From: Microbacteriaceae bacterium PS02070
GTDB taxonomy: Bacteria; Actinomycetota; Actinomycetes; Actinomycetales; Microbacteriaceae
NCBI GenBank assembly: GCA_029959865.1
Contig: JASCPE010000001.1
Span: forward strand, 744,001 to 808,000
Length of the DNA: 64,000 nucleotides
Reading direction: 5' to 3'
Part shown: piece after piece, positions 26,207 to 35,420 of the stretch
How positions within the stretch are numbered: the stretch's first letter is position 1
How the letters are laid out: the number at the start of each line of letters is the position of its first letter
Position numbers and translations under genes: made by a program
The notes under the pieces: model-generated
Told to the model about the DNA's origin: nothing
What the model saw: only the letters and a program-made list of their open reading frames with translations
Database searches by the model: none

Positions 26207-28177
26207 GTGAGGGTGAACCTCCCCGTCCTGCGCTACGTGGGCCCGGGCCTTCTCGCCGTGGCGGCACTGGTCACACTCGTCGTGGGCCTCCTCTACGGCG
26301 GGGGTGCGGCGCCGCTGGCGCTGGCCGACCCCGGGCCCGTCGTGCGCTGGGGTCTGCCCGTGGCCGAGCTCGCCGTCAACCTGTCCGCCGCAGGGATGGT
26401 GGGCACGCTCGTCCTGGCGCTGTTCGCGCTGCGTCCCGGTCAGGCTGCGTTCGACTCCGCGCTGGATCTGTCCTCCGCATCAGCGGCCGTCTTCACGATC
26501 GCGTCCGGGGCCACCGGCTACCTCTCTTTTCTCAACGCGCTCAACCCGAACCCGAGCATCGACGCTCAGTTCGGCCAGCAACTCGGTCGATTCCTCATCG
26601 AGCTCGACGTCGGCCGATCGTGGTTGGTGACGACCGTCGTCGGCGCCGTCCTGACGGTGCTGATCTTCATCGTGCGATCGTGGACGCCGACTCTCCTTGT
26701 CACCGTGCTGGCAGCGGCAACGCTCGTGCCGATGGCATTGCAGGGGCACTCGGGAGACGAGGCCAATCACAACACCGCGGTGATGTCGCTGCTGTTGCAC
26801 ATCCTCGGTGCGGCGGTCTGGATGGGTGGGTTGCTCGCGCTCGTGATCCTCAGGCCGCAGTTGCGAGGCGAGGAGTCCAAGCGAGTCGTCCAGAGGTATT
26901 CGTCGCTGGCACTGGCCGCGTTCATCGTCGTCGCCGGATCGGGAGTCGTGCGCGCTCTGGCCGGGTTGTCATCCCTGACCGACCTGGTCACGCCATACGG
27001 CGCACTCCTGATCGGGAAGGTGATCGCCCTCGGCATCCTCGGCGCGTTCGGCGCCTGGTATCGGCGCCGACTCCTCACCGGCATCGGCTCCGACGGCCGC
27101 TTCGCTTTCTGGAATCTCGTGGGCGTGGAACTGGCGATCATGGGCATCGCCAGCGGTCTGGCGGTCGCGCTGTCACGCACTCCGCCCCCGGTGAACACGT
27201 CCCTCTCGGGATCAACCTCACCCGCGGTCTACCTCACCGGTGCGCCGTTGCCCCCCGAGCTGACCCCGATGCGATGGCTGACCGCCTGGGAACTGGACCC
27301 GATCTGGACGTGTGTGGTCGGCTTCGCCGCATTCTTCTATCTCGCCGGGGTGCACCGACTCCGCCATCGCGGCGACGCGTGGCCGGCGTACCGCACGGTT
27401 CTCTGGCTGTTCGGTCTGCTCCTTCTGGTGTGGGTGACCGGGGGTGCTGTGAACGTCTATCAGGACTACCTCTTCAGCGTCCACATGGTCGGCCACATGC
27501 TGCTGACCATGGCGATCCCGATGTGTCTGGTCTTCGGTGCGCCCGTCACGCTTGCCGCACGTGCCATTCATCGCCGCACCGACGGCACGCGCGGCGGCCG
27601 GGAGTGGATCCTGTGGGCAGTGCACACGCCGTTCGCACGTGTGGTCACCCATCCCATCGTCGCCGCGGCCATCTTCATTGCGTCGCTCTGGATCTTCTAC
27701 TACACCGACCTATTCCGCTGGTCTCTCTACGACCATCTCTGGCACGAGTGGATGATCGTGCACTTCCTCATCTCGGGGTACCTCTTCGTGCAGTCACTCG
27801 TCGGGATCGACCCCGTCCCGCTGCGCCTTCCGTATGCGCTGCGTCTGGTCACTCTCATCGCGGTCATGGCGCTGCACGCGTTCTTCGGTATCGCGATCAT
27901 GGCCCAGACGGGGCTCATGGTGGCCGAATGGTTCGGGTCGATGGGGCGCACGTGGGGCGCGACTCCGCTCGAGGACCAATACACCGGGGGCGGGATCGCG
28001 TGGTCGGTCGGGGAGATCCCGACGCTCATTCTTGCGGTGACGGTCGCCGTGCAGTGGGCGCGGAGCGACGCCCGTCAACAGCGCCGCGCCGACCGGCACG
28101 CTGATCGCACCGGCGATCGGGAGCTCGAAGAGTACAACGCCCGGCTCGCGGCGCTGGCTGACCGCGACCGTTCCTAG
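26207..28177 (+). CDS. CopD-CtaG fusion, cytochrome c oxidase assembly
   Basis: A 656-residue membrane protein with about 13-15 helices. The N-terminal half resembles a CopD copper-transport domain (AVWMGGLLALVILRPQL; helices 1-9). The C-terminal half is the caa3-type CtaG domain (the region from MVGHMLLTMAIPMCLVFGAP on, plus LWHEWMIVHFLISGYLF). It would deliver copper for cytochrome oxidase. GTG 26207 or GTG 26213 can start it; no good ribosome site separates them. Stand-alone gene, convergent with the next. Confidence 0.88.
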   Translation: MRVNLPVLRYVGPGLLAVAALVTLVVGLLYGGGAAPLALADPGPVVRWGLPVAELAVNLSAAGMVGTLVLALFALRPGQAAFDSALDLSSASAAVFTIASGATGYLSFLNALNPNPSIDAQFGQQLGRFLIELDVGRSWLVTTVVGAVLTVLIFIVRSWTPTLLVTVLAAATLVPMALQGHSGDEANHNTAVMSLLLHILGAAVWMGGLLALVILRPQLRGEESKRVVQRYSSLALAAFIVVAGSGVVRALAGLSSLTDLVTPYGALLIGKVIALGILGAFGAWYRRRLLTGIGSDGRFAFWNLVGVELAIMGIASGLAVALSRTPPPVNTSLSGSTSPAVYLTGAPLPPELTPMRWLTAWELDPIWTCVVGFAAFFYLAGVHRLRHRGDAWPAYRTVLWLFGLLLLVWVTGGAVNVYQDYLFSVHMVGHMLLTMAIPMCLVFGAPVTLAARAIHRRTDGTRGGREWILWAVHTPFARVVTHPIVAAAIFIASLWIFYYTDLFRWSLYDHLWHEWMIVHFLISGYLFVQSLVGIDPVPLRLPYALRLVTLIAVMALHAFFGIAIMAQTGLMVAEWFGSMGRTWGATPLEDQYTGGGIAWSVGEIPTLILAVTVAVQWARSDARQQRRADRHADRTGDRELEEYNARLAALADRDRS

Positions 28178-28183
28178 GACGCG

Positions 28184-29305
28184 TCAGGAGGCCGGGTCGA
28201 TCTGAATCGATGCGCTGTCGTCGGCGAGGATCGACACCGATCCGGTGAGGACGAAGGGCACCGCTTCTTCGATGTGGGTGATCGACCCATCGAAGATGGA
28301 ACGTACGTCCACGGCGAGGTGTGCGACGCCGTTGCTCGGCCGGATGGTCCATTCCGCGCCGTCCGGTGAGAGCGACACGTCGGGGAACTCTTCGATGGTC
28401 CACTCCGGTGCGCTGGCGATGCGGTTGTCGACGAAGAAGCCGAACGGGCACCCCGTGGGCTGGAGCACCTCCTGATCGGCGCAGGTCTCCAGGAAGTCCT
28501 CGACGCGTTCCTGCACGACCTCCTCAAACCGGTCGGTGGCCTGTGCTTGCAGGTCGACCGGGATTTCGGCGCCCGGAGTGTCAGAGAGCACGGCCACTCC
28601 GGGGCTTGCCGACACCGCGGAGTCCACGTAGATCGAGTACAGGCCGGGGGAGAAGACCAGGAGCGGTACCGCGGCAAGCGGATCGACGTCGGTACCGGTC
28701 GCCGACAGCTGCCGCTTGTCGATCGAGAATCCGTTGACGCTGAAGCTCTTCGAGCCTCGGACGGTCAGGTCGATGACGGCGAGGGGTGACTGGGAGAACC
28801 GCCACGCGGGTGCGAGGCCCGTCCAGCCATCCTGCTCCACCTCGAAGGTCGTCTGACCCTCGTGTTCGCCCGCCTGGTAGGAGATCGTGACGAAGGAATG
28901 GCCGTCCCTTTCCTCGGTGGAGACGGTCTCGACGTTCTCCAACGGGGCAAGTGCCGCGCGGCGCAGGAGGGCGTCCGAGGATTCGGCTGGAACGGTGTTC
29001 TGCGCCCCGTCCGAAGAGGCACTGACGGATACTCCCGGAACGAGGAGGGCATCGGCCGCACGCCCCTGCGAGAGCAGGCTGGCGTAGCGCTTGACGAAGG
29101 CCTCGGGGCTGTAGAGCTGCTGGTAGGTATAAGCGCCGGCGCCGGCGAGAGCGGCGAGCAGGAGCGCTCCTACGAGCGTGAGGACGATCAGGTCGAACGT
29201 GCGAGAGGTGCGAAGGCGTCGTCGTGTGCGCACGCGGGCGCGCGGCGAGGTGTCGCCCTCCACCGCGACAGTCTCCTCGACCGTCGTGTCCTGCCCGATG
29301 CCCAC
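28184..29305 (-). CDS. single-pass membrane protein, function unknown
   Basis: A 373-residue protein with a basic cytoplasmic N-terminus (about 1-36), one transmembrane helix (38-62), and a ~310-residue extracellular part with alternating beta strands (for example AVIDLTVRGSKSFSVNG, FSPGLYSIYVD). No cysteine-rich or catalytic pattern apart from one Cys pair (CADQEVLQPTGC) likely forming a disulfide. It may sit near the wall or a secretion machine, but nothing in the neighbourhood indicates which. It is divergent from the helicase gene. Confidence 0.75.
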   Translation of the reverse strand: MGIGQDTTVEETVAVEGDTSPRARVRTRRRLRTSRTFDLIVLTLVGALLLAALAGAGAYTYQQLYSPEAFVKRYASLLSQGRAADALLVPGVSVSASSDGAQNTVPAESSDALLRRAALAPLENVETVSTEERDGHSFVTISYQAGEHEGQTTFEVEQDGWTGLAPAWRFSQSPLAVIDLTVRGSKSFSVNGFSIDKRQLSATGTDVDPLAAVPLLVFSPGLYSIYVDSAVSASPGVAVLSDTPGAEIPVDLQAQATDRFEEVVQERVEDFLETCADQEVLQPTGCPFGFFVDNRIASAPEWTIEEFPDVSLSPDGAEWTIRPSNGVAHLAVDVRSIFDGSITHIEEAVPFVLTGSVSILADDSASIQIDPAS

Positions 29306-29340
29306 GCGAGCCAGTCTAGGAAGCTCCGCTGATAGCTAGC

Positions 29341-30720
29341 ATGGTGACGGTGAGTATCCCGGAACTTTCCCCCGAGCAGCACGAGCTGTTCCGGCGGATC
29401 GAGGACACTCGCGATCATGTCTTCGTCACGGGTCGTGCGGGGACCGGCAAGTCCACCTTGCTGCAGCATCTGTCCTGGAACACTCACAAGCAGATCGCCG
29501 TGTGCGCGCCGACGGGGGTCGCTGCACTCAACGTCGAAGGTCAGACGATCCATTCGCTCTTCCGGTTGCCCATCGGCCTGATCGCCAACAGCGACCTGGA
29601 TCAGTCCGATGCGACCAGGCGCATCCTCAACGCGATCGACACCCTCGTGATCGACGAGATCTCCATGGTCAACGCCGACCTCATGGATGCGATTGACCGC
29701 GCGTTGCGGCAGGCGCGACGCAAGCGTTCCGAGCCGTTCGGCGGTGTGCAGATCGTCATGTTCGGCGATCCGTATCAGCTTGCCCCGGTGCCCCCACGCG
29801 GGGATGAGCGCCGCTATGTGTCCGATCACTACCGGTCGTTCTGGTTCTTCGATGCGCAGGTCTGGGCCGGTCCTCGCAACGATGACATCCGCTCGGACGG
29901 GCTCCTCGATCTCGGTCGGGTCGGCACCCCACTGCACATCGCGGAACTGCGCAACATTCACCGCCAGTCCGATCCGGAGTTCAAGTCGATGCTCAACGCG
30001 GTGCGGCATGGAGTTGTCACCGCCGAGATCGCTGGCGTTCTGAATGGGATGGGTGCCCGCACGCCGCCGGATCCCGCCGACGGGGAGGTGCCGATCATCA
30101 CCCTCGCGACGCGCAACGACATCGTGGGGCGAATCAATCAGCGTCACCTCGACGCACTTCCCGGTCCCGTGCAAACGGCCCGCGCTGAGATCAGCGGCGA
30201 CTTCGGCCGAGGTGATGCCTACCCGGCCGATCCTGAGCTCCAGCTCAAAGTGGGTGCTCAGGTGATGTTCTTGCGCAACGACGTCGGCGGCTTCTCCGGA
30301 GAAGGACCGCGATGGGTGAATGGATCTATCGGGACGGTTACCCGGATCGCCGGAGCCAGTGTCCGCGTGGAGATCGACGGTGTCGAGCACGATGTGGAAC
30401 CCGCCGTGTGGGAGCGATTCCGCTACGCCTATGACCCCGGATCGCGTCGGCTCACACGGGACATCGTCGCCGAGTTCACCCAGTTCCCTCTGCGATTGGC
30501 ATGGGCGGTCACGATCCATAAGTCGCAGGGCAAGACGTACGACCGCGCCGTGATCGACCTCGGATCGGGGGCATTCGCCCCCGGGCAGACCTACGTGGCG
30601 CTGTCGCGATTGACGTCACTGGAGGGGTTGTACCTCTCCCGCCCGCTCCGCCCGAGCGACATCCTCGTGGACGCGGACGTGCGGCGGTTCATGGCATCAG
30701 CGCGCCAGACGCTCGGCTGA
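29341..30720 (+). CDS. Pif1/RecD-like superfamily 1 DNA helicase
   Basis: A 459-residue SF1B helicase. Walker A GRAGTGKST is at 31-39, motif II VIDEISMVNADL near 102-113, motif III MFGDPYQLAPVP, and the C-terminal 2B/UvrD_C2 region contains WAVTIHKSQGKTYDRAVID and FAPGQTYVALSR. These order as in Pif1-type helicases, which unwind DNA 5' to 3' and resolve structures. It is shorter than eukaryotic Pif1 and has no N-terminal nuclease. It is convergent with the heme oxygenase gene, two bases apart. Confidence 0.9.
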   Translation: MVTVSIPELSPEQHELFRRIEDTRDHVFVTGRAGTGKSTLLQHLSWNTHKQIAVCAPTGVAALNVEGQTIHSLFRLPIGLIANSDLDQSDATRRILNAIDTLVIDEISMVNADLMDAIDRALRQARRKRSEPFGGVQIVMFGDPYQLAPVPPRGDERRYVSDHYRSFWFFDAQVWAGPRNDDIRSDGLLDLGRVGTPLHIAELRNIHRQSDPEFKSMLNAVRHGVVTAEIAGVLNGMGARTPPDPADGEVPIITLATRNDIVGRINQRHLDALPGPVQTARAEISGDFGRGDAYPADPELQLKVGAQVMFLRNDVGGFSGEGPRWVNGSIGTVTRIAGASVRVEIDGVEHDVEPAVWERFRYAYDPGSRRLTRDIVAEFTQFPLRLAWAVTIHKSQGKTYDRAVIDLGSGAFAPGQTYVALSRLTSLEGLYLSRPLRPSDILVDADVRRFMASARQTLG

Positions 30721-30722
30721 CG

Positions 30723-31376
30723 TCAGGCCGCACGGGCCGCTTTGTCCGTGGCGAGATCGTCGAAAAGCTCGGTGTTGAACCGGTACGCGGCGAGCACTTC
30801 GGCCGCGACGCGCTCCTTCTCTGCGTCGTCCCAGGGCGCGGCGTCGAGCTGCTCCCGGTAGACGTCTTTGAACTCTGAGGGGTCGGCGATCTCGGCGAAG
30901 ATGTAGAACCCGATGCCGTTGGTGTCGAAGCCGAACTGCCGCGCCATGAGCTTGCCGATGAAGATTCCGCCGGACAGGTCGCCGAGGTAGCGGGTGTAGT
31001 GGTGGGCGATGAAGCCACCCGGCCACGAATGACCGACCTCCCGGATGCGCGCAGCGTAGCGCTCGGTCGTCGGAAGGGGCGTGATCTGCGACTTCCAGTC
31101 CGGCCCGATCAGGAAGGCCAAGTCTGCCTCGAGCGCCGGCAGGCGCGTGAGCTTGTCGCTGACGAAGGCGCGGGCGACAGCGTCGCTTCGCATCGTTTCT
31201 GCGGCGGCCTCGAGTGCGTCATAGATGAACCAGTGCTGCGCGACGAGTGCGATGTAGTCCTCGCGCGTGCCGTTGCCCTCGAGAAGGTCGGACATGAACC
31301 CCGCTCGCTCACTGCGAGAGTGGGCGCCGCTGGAGCGTTCGCGCAGAAGCGCGGAGAAGCGGGTGGGTGTCGTCAT
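30723..31376 (-). CDS. hmuO: heme oxygenase, biliverdin-producing
   Basis: A 217-residue all-helical enzyme opening heme to biliverdin, CO and iron. The proximal heme ligand is His19 (SGAHSRSE), and the distal helix carries YLGDLSGGIFIGKL. The symbol follows the Corynebacterium HmuO type it resembles. A DtxR/IdeR-like box sits just upstream, and a DUF2470 protein is the preceding co-directional gene, so the pair is likely derepressed in iron starvation to recover iron from host or environmental heme. Confidence 0.92.
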   Translation of the reverse strand: MTTPTRFSALLRERSSGAHSRSERAGFMSDLLEGNGTREDYIALVAQHWFIYDALEAAAETMRSDAVARAFVSDKLTRLPALEADLAFLIGPDWKSQITPLPTTERYAARIREVGHSWPGGFIAHHYTRYLGDLSGGIFIGKLMARQFGFDTNGIGFYIFAEIADPSEFKDVYREQLDAAPWDDAEKERVAAEVLAAYRFNTELFDDLATDKAARAA

Positions 31377-31394
31377 GACCTGAGCCTAGCAAAC

Positions 31395-31413
31395 TTAGGC
31401 TCAGCTAACCTGA
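31395..31413. promoter_or_regulatory. DtxR/IdeR-type iron box
   Basis: TTAGGCTCAGCTAACCTGA matches the classical TTAGGTTAGGCTAACCTAA operator at 15 of 19 positions and keeps both half-sites. It lies 19 bp before the heme oxygenase start, in the 40-bp gap after the DUF2470 gene. Confidence 0.75.
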
Positions 31414-31416
31414 AGG

Positions 31417-31728
31417 TTAGTTATGCTCCGGCGGTTGGATTCCCAAGCGTGCGCAGGCGGTATGGAAGAGAGAAACGATCTGGCGGCGCACGTCGCTTCG
31501 CTCGCTGATCTCCCCGTCCGGCCAGGGAACAGTGACCTCGTGCTCGTCGCCCTCCGCGGTGACAACTGCCCAGACGCCCTCAGCGCCGTCGAATCGGGTC
31601 AGCTTCGCCTCGGCCACGAAGTCGAGGCCTGAGTAGGCGCGAGCGATGATGACGTTGTCTTCGGCGTGGTCTTTGTTCATATGAGACAGGACGGCGGTGA
31701 CCGTCTCGTCGTCGAAAGTGTGAGCCAT
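31417..31728 (-). CDS. DUF2470 protein, heme-associated
   Basis: A 103-residue cytosolic protein with the DUF2470 pattern: NKDHAEDNVIIARAYSG near the start, LTRFDGAEGVWAVV, and a C-terminal RSDVRRQIVSLFHTA helix. DUF2470 forms the C-terminal part of HugZ-type heme-degrading enzymes, where a conserved His contributes to heme binding; HMNKDHAED here fits that. It precedes hmuO on the same strand, suggesting joint heme handling. Confidence 0.85.
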   Translation of the reverse strand: MAHTFDDETVTAVLSHMNKDHAEDNVIIARAYSGLDFVAEAKLTRFDGAEGVWAVVTAEGDEHEVTVPWPDGEISERSDVRRQIVSLFHTACARLGIQPPEHN

Positions 31729-31822
31729 GCGCTTACCTTACGATTCGGATGCCGGGCGTGGCCTGAAGGGGGGACATTCCGGCGTGCTCTACTCTGGAAC
31801 CGACTCACACCGGGGGTGACCT

Positions 31823-33082
31823 ATGCCGCGGATGCGCCGCGCACGGCGAGTCGGCGCCCTCCTGATGGCAGCCGGCCTCGCATTCAGCCTTGCTGCCTGC
31901 ACGACAGACGCGACGGCGTCCGTGCCCAACCCGCAGCAGGTCGATGCCGACCTGTCGGCCGACGCGCAGGCGCAGTTCACCGAAGCGACCGAGTTCGCGA
32001 TCGCCGCGACCGGATCCTCCGGCGCCATCGTGGGCGTCTGGGTCCCGTGGGCGGGGCAGTGGGTGGAAGGTCTCGGAACCGTCACTCCCGGCGGCGCCGC
32101 CGCCGAGCCTGACCTCACAGTCCGTGCAGGCTTTGTTACCCGTGCGATGACGTGCGATGTGCTGTATGCGTTGGTGGCCCAGCGCACCGTCAGCCTCGAC
32201 GATCCCGTGACCAACTGGGTGCGAACCTCCGCGGAAGCCCAAGACGTCACCCTCGGTCAGCTCTGTGACAGCACGAGCGGGATCGCGTCCTACGGGGGCC
32301 AGATCATGGACCGCCTGCTCGAGGTCCCCGCCCGTCATTGGAACCCACGCGAGCTGGCGGCGTACGGGCTCGCGGTCGAACCACAGTTCGATGCGGGTAC
32401 CCAGTTCCGTGACAGCGACACGGGCTACATCCTCTTGGGAACGGCGTTGGAGCGCGCCGCCGAGAGTTCCCTCGACGAATTGTACGAAGAGTATGTCTTC
32501 GAGCCGCTCGGCATGAACTCGAGCAGCATTCCCGAGAACGCTCCGGAGTCCGGGATCTTTGATGGGCTCTACTCCGCTAACGATGGGGACGGCAACCCCA
32601 ACTGCGCGGAGCCGCAGAACGTGAGTGCGCTTTCTCCGTCTTCGGGATACAGCGCCGCGGGCGTACTCTCGACGGTCAGCGACCTGGGTCGCTACGTTCG
32701 AGCGCTCGCCACGGGGGCGCGTGCGTACGACGCCGACAGCCGGTTCGAGTCGCCGCTGCCGGCGACCAGCACCGCGTCCGCGTGGTTCACAGCGAAGGGT
32801 GGCACCTACCAGGCGGGTTCGCTCGTCGGCCAATACGGATCCGTTCCCGGCGCGCAGACGGCGGCCTTCGCGGACACCGAGACCGGTTTGACGGTCGTTG
32901 TGGTGCTGAACAACTCACGCGGGACGAACACTGCGGCCCGTGATCTGGCGTGGAGCCTCGCCGCAATCGCGACCAAGCTCCCGGGCGCCGAGGGTGAGAC
33001 CGCACCCGAGACCGGGCTGCCGTGGACGGCGGAGCAGTTCCAGGAGAGCCTCGCCAAGGGCGCGATCTGCCCCACCTCATGA
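31823..33082 (+). CDS. lipoprotein with serine-beta-lactamase/PBP fold, active site apparently lost
   Basis: A 419-residue lipoprotein (lipobox LAAC, Cys26). The fold of class C beta-lactamase-like hydrolases is clear: VSLDDPVTNW, a long helical insertion, FEPLGMNSSS, AGVLSTVSDLGRYVRAL. But the catalytic triads are degraded. Where SxxK is expected the sequence is FVTR (104-107); the YxN position is DSD (197-199); the third motif reads QYGSVPG where family members have HTG/HxG. The protein is thus likely a non-catalytic cell-envelope protein, possibly a ligand-binding relative. The gene overlaps the next by four bases. Confidence 0.82.
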   Translation: MPRMRRARRVGALLMAAGLAFSLAACTTDATASVPNPQQVDADLSADAQAQFTEATEFAIAATGSSGAIVGVWVPWAGQWVEGLGTVTPGGAAAEPDLTVRAGFVTRAMTCDVLYALVAQRTVSLDDPVTNWVRTSAEAQDVTLGQLCDSTSGIASYGGQIMDRLLEVPARHWNPRELAAYGLAVEPQFDAGTQFRDSDTGYILLGTALERAAESSLDELYEEYVFEPLGMNSSSIPENAPESGIFDGLYSANDGDGNPNCAEPQNVSALSPSSGYSAAGVLSTVSDLGRYVRALATGARAYDADSRFESPLPATSTASAWFTAKGGTYQAGSLVGQYGSVPGAQTAAFADTETGLTVVVVLNNSRGTNTAARDLAWSLAAIATKLPGAEGETAPETGLPWTAEQFQESLAKGAICPTS

Positions 33083-33960
33083 CCTCGCGGGCCGCCTCGC
33101 TCACCGCAGTCGGGCTGGTCGTGGCGGGTCTGGCGTGTCAAGAGGTCGGCGCCTCCCTCGCGTATCTACTCTTCCCGCAGGCGGGACCGCTCGGCATGGT
33201 GATGCTGCGGCTGGTCTTCACCGCAGTGATTCTGCTCGCCATCGCGCGGCCCCGATTGCGGGGGCATGACGCTGCCGCCTGGCGCGCCGTGGTTGCGTTC
33301 GGGCTCGTTCTCGCCGTGATGAACGGCTTCTTCTACCTCGCCTTGGAGCGGCTTGCGCTGGGTGTCACGGTCACGATCGAGGTGCTCGGGCCGCTCGTGC
33401 TTTCGATCATCGTCAGCAAGCGCGCATCGGCGTGGCTGTGGGCGCTGATCGCGTTCGCCGGCGTCCTCTTCCTGGGCGGCGGAGGGTGGGACCGCCTGGA
33501 TCCGTTGGGCGTCGTGTTCGCACTCGGCGCCGCGGTGAGCTGGGCGGGCTACATTCTCGCGGCGGCGACCGTGAGCAACTCCTTCCCGAAGCTCGACGGG
33601 CTCGCGCTCGCCATGGCTGTCGGCGCCATCGCCGCACTGCCGTTCGGGATCATTGACGCGGGCGCGGCGCTGTTGCGCCCGGAGGTGCTCGCGCTCGGAG
33701 CCGCGATCGCCGTCCTCAGTTCCACCATTCCGTACACGTTCGAACTGCTCGCTCTTCGCCGCATTTCGGCGGGCGCCTTCGCTGTGCTCATGAGTCTCGC
33801 CCCGGCCACCGCGGCGCTCGCTGGTTTCCTGCTTCTGGAGCAGCACCTGACGTGGCTTGAGGTCGTCGGGATCGGACTGGTGATCGTGGCCTCCGCCGGT
33901 GCCGTACGTGCCGCCCCGCGGGCGATGTCCACGCCGCTGGAGAGTGGTGCTCCCTCCTAG
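33079..33960 (+). CDS. EamA/RhtA-type 10-TM exporter
   Basis: A 293-residue drug/metabolite transporter with ten helices in two EamA halves (about 10-135 and 145-285). It resembles RhtA, the threonine/homoserine exporter (VTIEVLGPLVLSI, PYTFELLALRRISAGAFAVL). The start at 33079 overlaps the lipoprotein stop (ATGA), removing a 19-codon extension. The substrate is not predictable beyond small amino-acid-like molecules. Confidence 0.88.
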   Translation: MTSRAASLTAVGLVVAGLACQEVGASLAYLLFPQAGPLGMVMLRLVFTAVILLAIARPRLRGHDAAAWRAVVAFGLVLAVMNGFFYLALERLALGVTVTIEVLGPLVLSIIVSKRASAWLWALIAFAGVLFLGGGGWDRLDPLGVVFALGAAVSWAGYILAAATVSNSFPKLDGLALAMAVGAIAALPFGIIDAGAALLRPEVLALGAAIAVLSSTIPYTFELLALRRISAGAFAVLMSLAPATAALAGFLLLEQHLTWLEVVGIGLVIVASAGAVRAAPRAMSTPLESGAPS

Positions 33961-33969
33961 GATTGAGGG

Positions 33970-34884
33970 ATGCCCACGGTCGCTCTCATCAGTTCCGCCT
34001 ACGCGCTCGAGAGCACGGTCGACCCCGACCGCGAGATTCGTCCGATCGCCGACGAACTGGGGCGCCGCGGAATCGACGTGCGCATCCTGGATTGGCGCGC
34101 CGGGGACCCGGTGTGGAATGAGATCGACCTCGCGATCATCAAGTCGCCGTGGGATTACGCGCAGCACCCGGCGGACTTCCGCGCGTGGCTTTCTCGCGCG
34201 GCGGCCGGCACCCGGGTGATGAATCCGCCCCGGCTGATCGAGTGGAACATGGACAAGCGCTATCTGGGCGAACTTGCTTCGGAGGGGGTGCCCGTCTGCG
34301 CGTCGCGGTACGCCGACGATCTCGATGAGGTGCGCGCGGCGATCGAGGAGACCGACGCCCAGCGCGTGGTGATCAAGCCGACCGTCTCGGCGGGTTCCGC
34401 CGACACGGGCCTGTTCGAGCGGCATGACGTGGCCGCGGTCGACCTCGCCGTCAGCATTCTTGCCGCGGGGAAGACGGTGCTCGTCCAGCCGGAGATCGCC
34501 TCGGTCAGCACCGTCGGTGAGCGGTCGCTGCTTCACTTCGGCGGTGAGTTCTCACATGCCATCCGGAAGGGTCCGCTCCTGGCGGTCGGCGGGGGACTGC
34601 TGACGGGGGATGTCTACGAGGAGACCATCACCCTCGATGTCGCCCCCGAGGACGAAAGGGCCGTGGCTGACGCGGCGCTGGCGGCCGCTCGTCGCCTGAC
34701 CGGGAGTGACGCGCTGTATGCCCGTGTCGACATCGCCCGCGCGGAGGATGGGCCGGTGCTCATGGAGCTGGAGCTGCTGGAGCCCAGTTACTTCATGGAG
34801 CACGCGCCGCAGGCTGTTGTGCGGTATGCCGACCATGTCGAAGAGCTTCTGGCGTCCCTTTCGCGGGACAGGGTCACGGCGTAG
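33970..34884 (+). CDS. ATP-grasp domain protein
   Basis: A 304-residue protein of the ATP-grasp superfamily, resembling the DcsG/RimK-like stand-alone ligases. Residues 1-95 form a Rossmann-like lead (ILDWRAGDPVWNEIDLAIIKSPWDY). The ATP-binding part runs from VVIKPTVSAGSADTG to VLMELELLEPSYFMEH, where the metal-binding acidic cluster is intact. It would ligate a carboxylate to an amine using ATP. The product is unknown; nine bases separate it from the exporter, so a small peptide or amino-acid derivative made here and exported is conceivable but unproven. Confidence 0.83.
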   Translation: MPTVALISSAYALESTVDPDREIRPIADELGRRGIDVRILDWRAGDPVWNEIDLAIIKSPWDYAQHPADFRAWLSRAAAGTRVMNPPRLIEWNMDKRYLGELASEGVPVCASRYADDLDEVRAAIEETDAQRVVIKPTVSAGSADTGLFERHDVAAVDLAVSILAAGKTVLVQPEIASVSTVGERSLLHFGGEFSHAIRKGPLLAVGGGLLTGDVYEETITLDVAPEDERAVADAALAAARRLTGSDALYARVDIARAEDGPVLMELELLEPSYFMEHAPQAVVRYADHVEELLASLSRDRVTA

Positions 34885-34913
34885 GGTGAGGCGGGCACCC
34901 CGAGGAGGAAGCC

Positions 34914-35240
34914 ATGCCCACTGAGGTCCCCACCCCCGTCCAGAGCCTTGTCGACGCGATCAACGCGGGCGACACGGAGGCGTTCGTCGACTCCTTCATC
35001 GAGGTGGGTTTCATCAACGACTGGGGCCGCGTGCTCAGTCGTGCCGACGGCATCCGCTCCTGGGCAGAGACGGACGCGATCGGAAAGAACGCCCGCATCG
35101 AGATCCTCACCGCGTCGGTTGACGGCGACACCGTGACGACCGAGTTCGACTGGGCGAGCGATCGTTTCACCGGTCAGTCCACCGGCATCTTCGTCATCGA
35201 CGGCGAGAGGCTCGCCAGCTTCACCATCCCCCCGCACTGA
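34914..35240 (+). CDS. SnoaL/NTF2-like small protein
   Basis: A 108-residue alpha+beta barrel of the SnoaL-like group (VQSLVDAINAGDTEAFVDSF opens it, TGIFVIDGERLASF closes it). Members bind small molecules or act as isomerases/cyclases; no catalytic acid pair is certain here. It has its own GAGGAAG ribosome site and follows the ATP-grasp gene by 29 bp. A stem with arms 35246-35252 and 35272-35278 follows the stop. Confidence 0.83.
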   Translation: MPTEVPTPVQSLVDAINAGDTEAFVDSFIEVGFINDWGRVLSRADGIRSWAETDAIGKNARIEILTASVDGDTVTTEFDWASDRFTGQSTGIFVIDGERLASFTIPPH

Positions 35241-35420
35241 CCGCGAGTGCGATCGTCCTGTGCGCGACGCGTCGCACTTGAATTCTTGTGTGGGCTGGGC
35301 GCGTCATCGCTTCTGCGATCGGAAGAAGCGGTGGAGGGGCGCTCGCGTTAGTTCGAGTTGTCGCGTGATTCCGCGGTTCTGCATCGGCACGAAGAACGTC
35401 CGAGCGTCTCGCATCTTCAG

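Noticed and set aside
30303..30553. Frameshift in the Pif1-like gene
   Set aside because: Overlapping frames were considered, but motif order is continuous from Walker A to the C-terminal VALSR motif in one frame.
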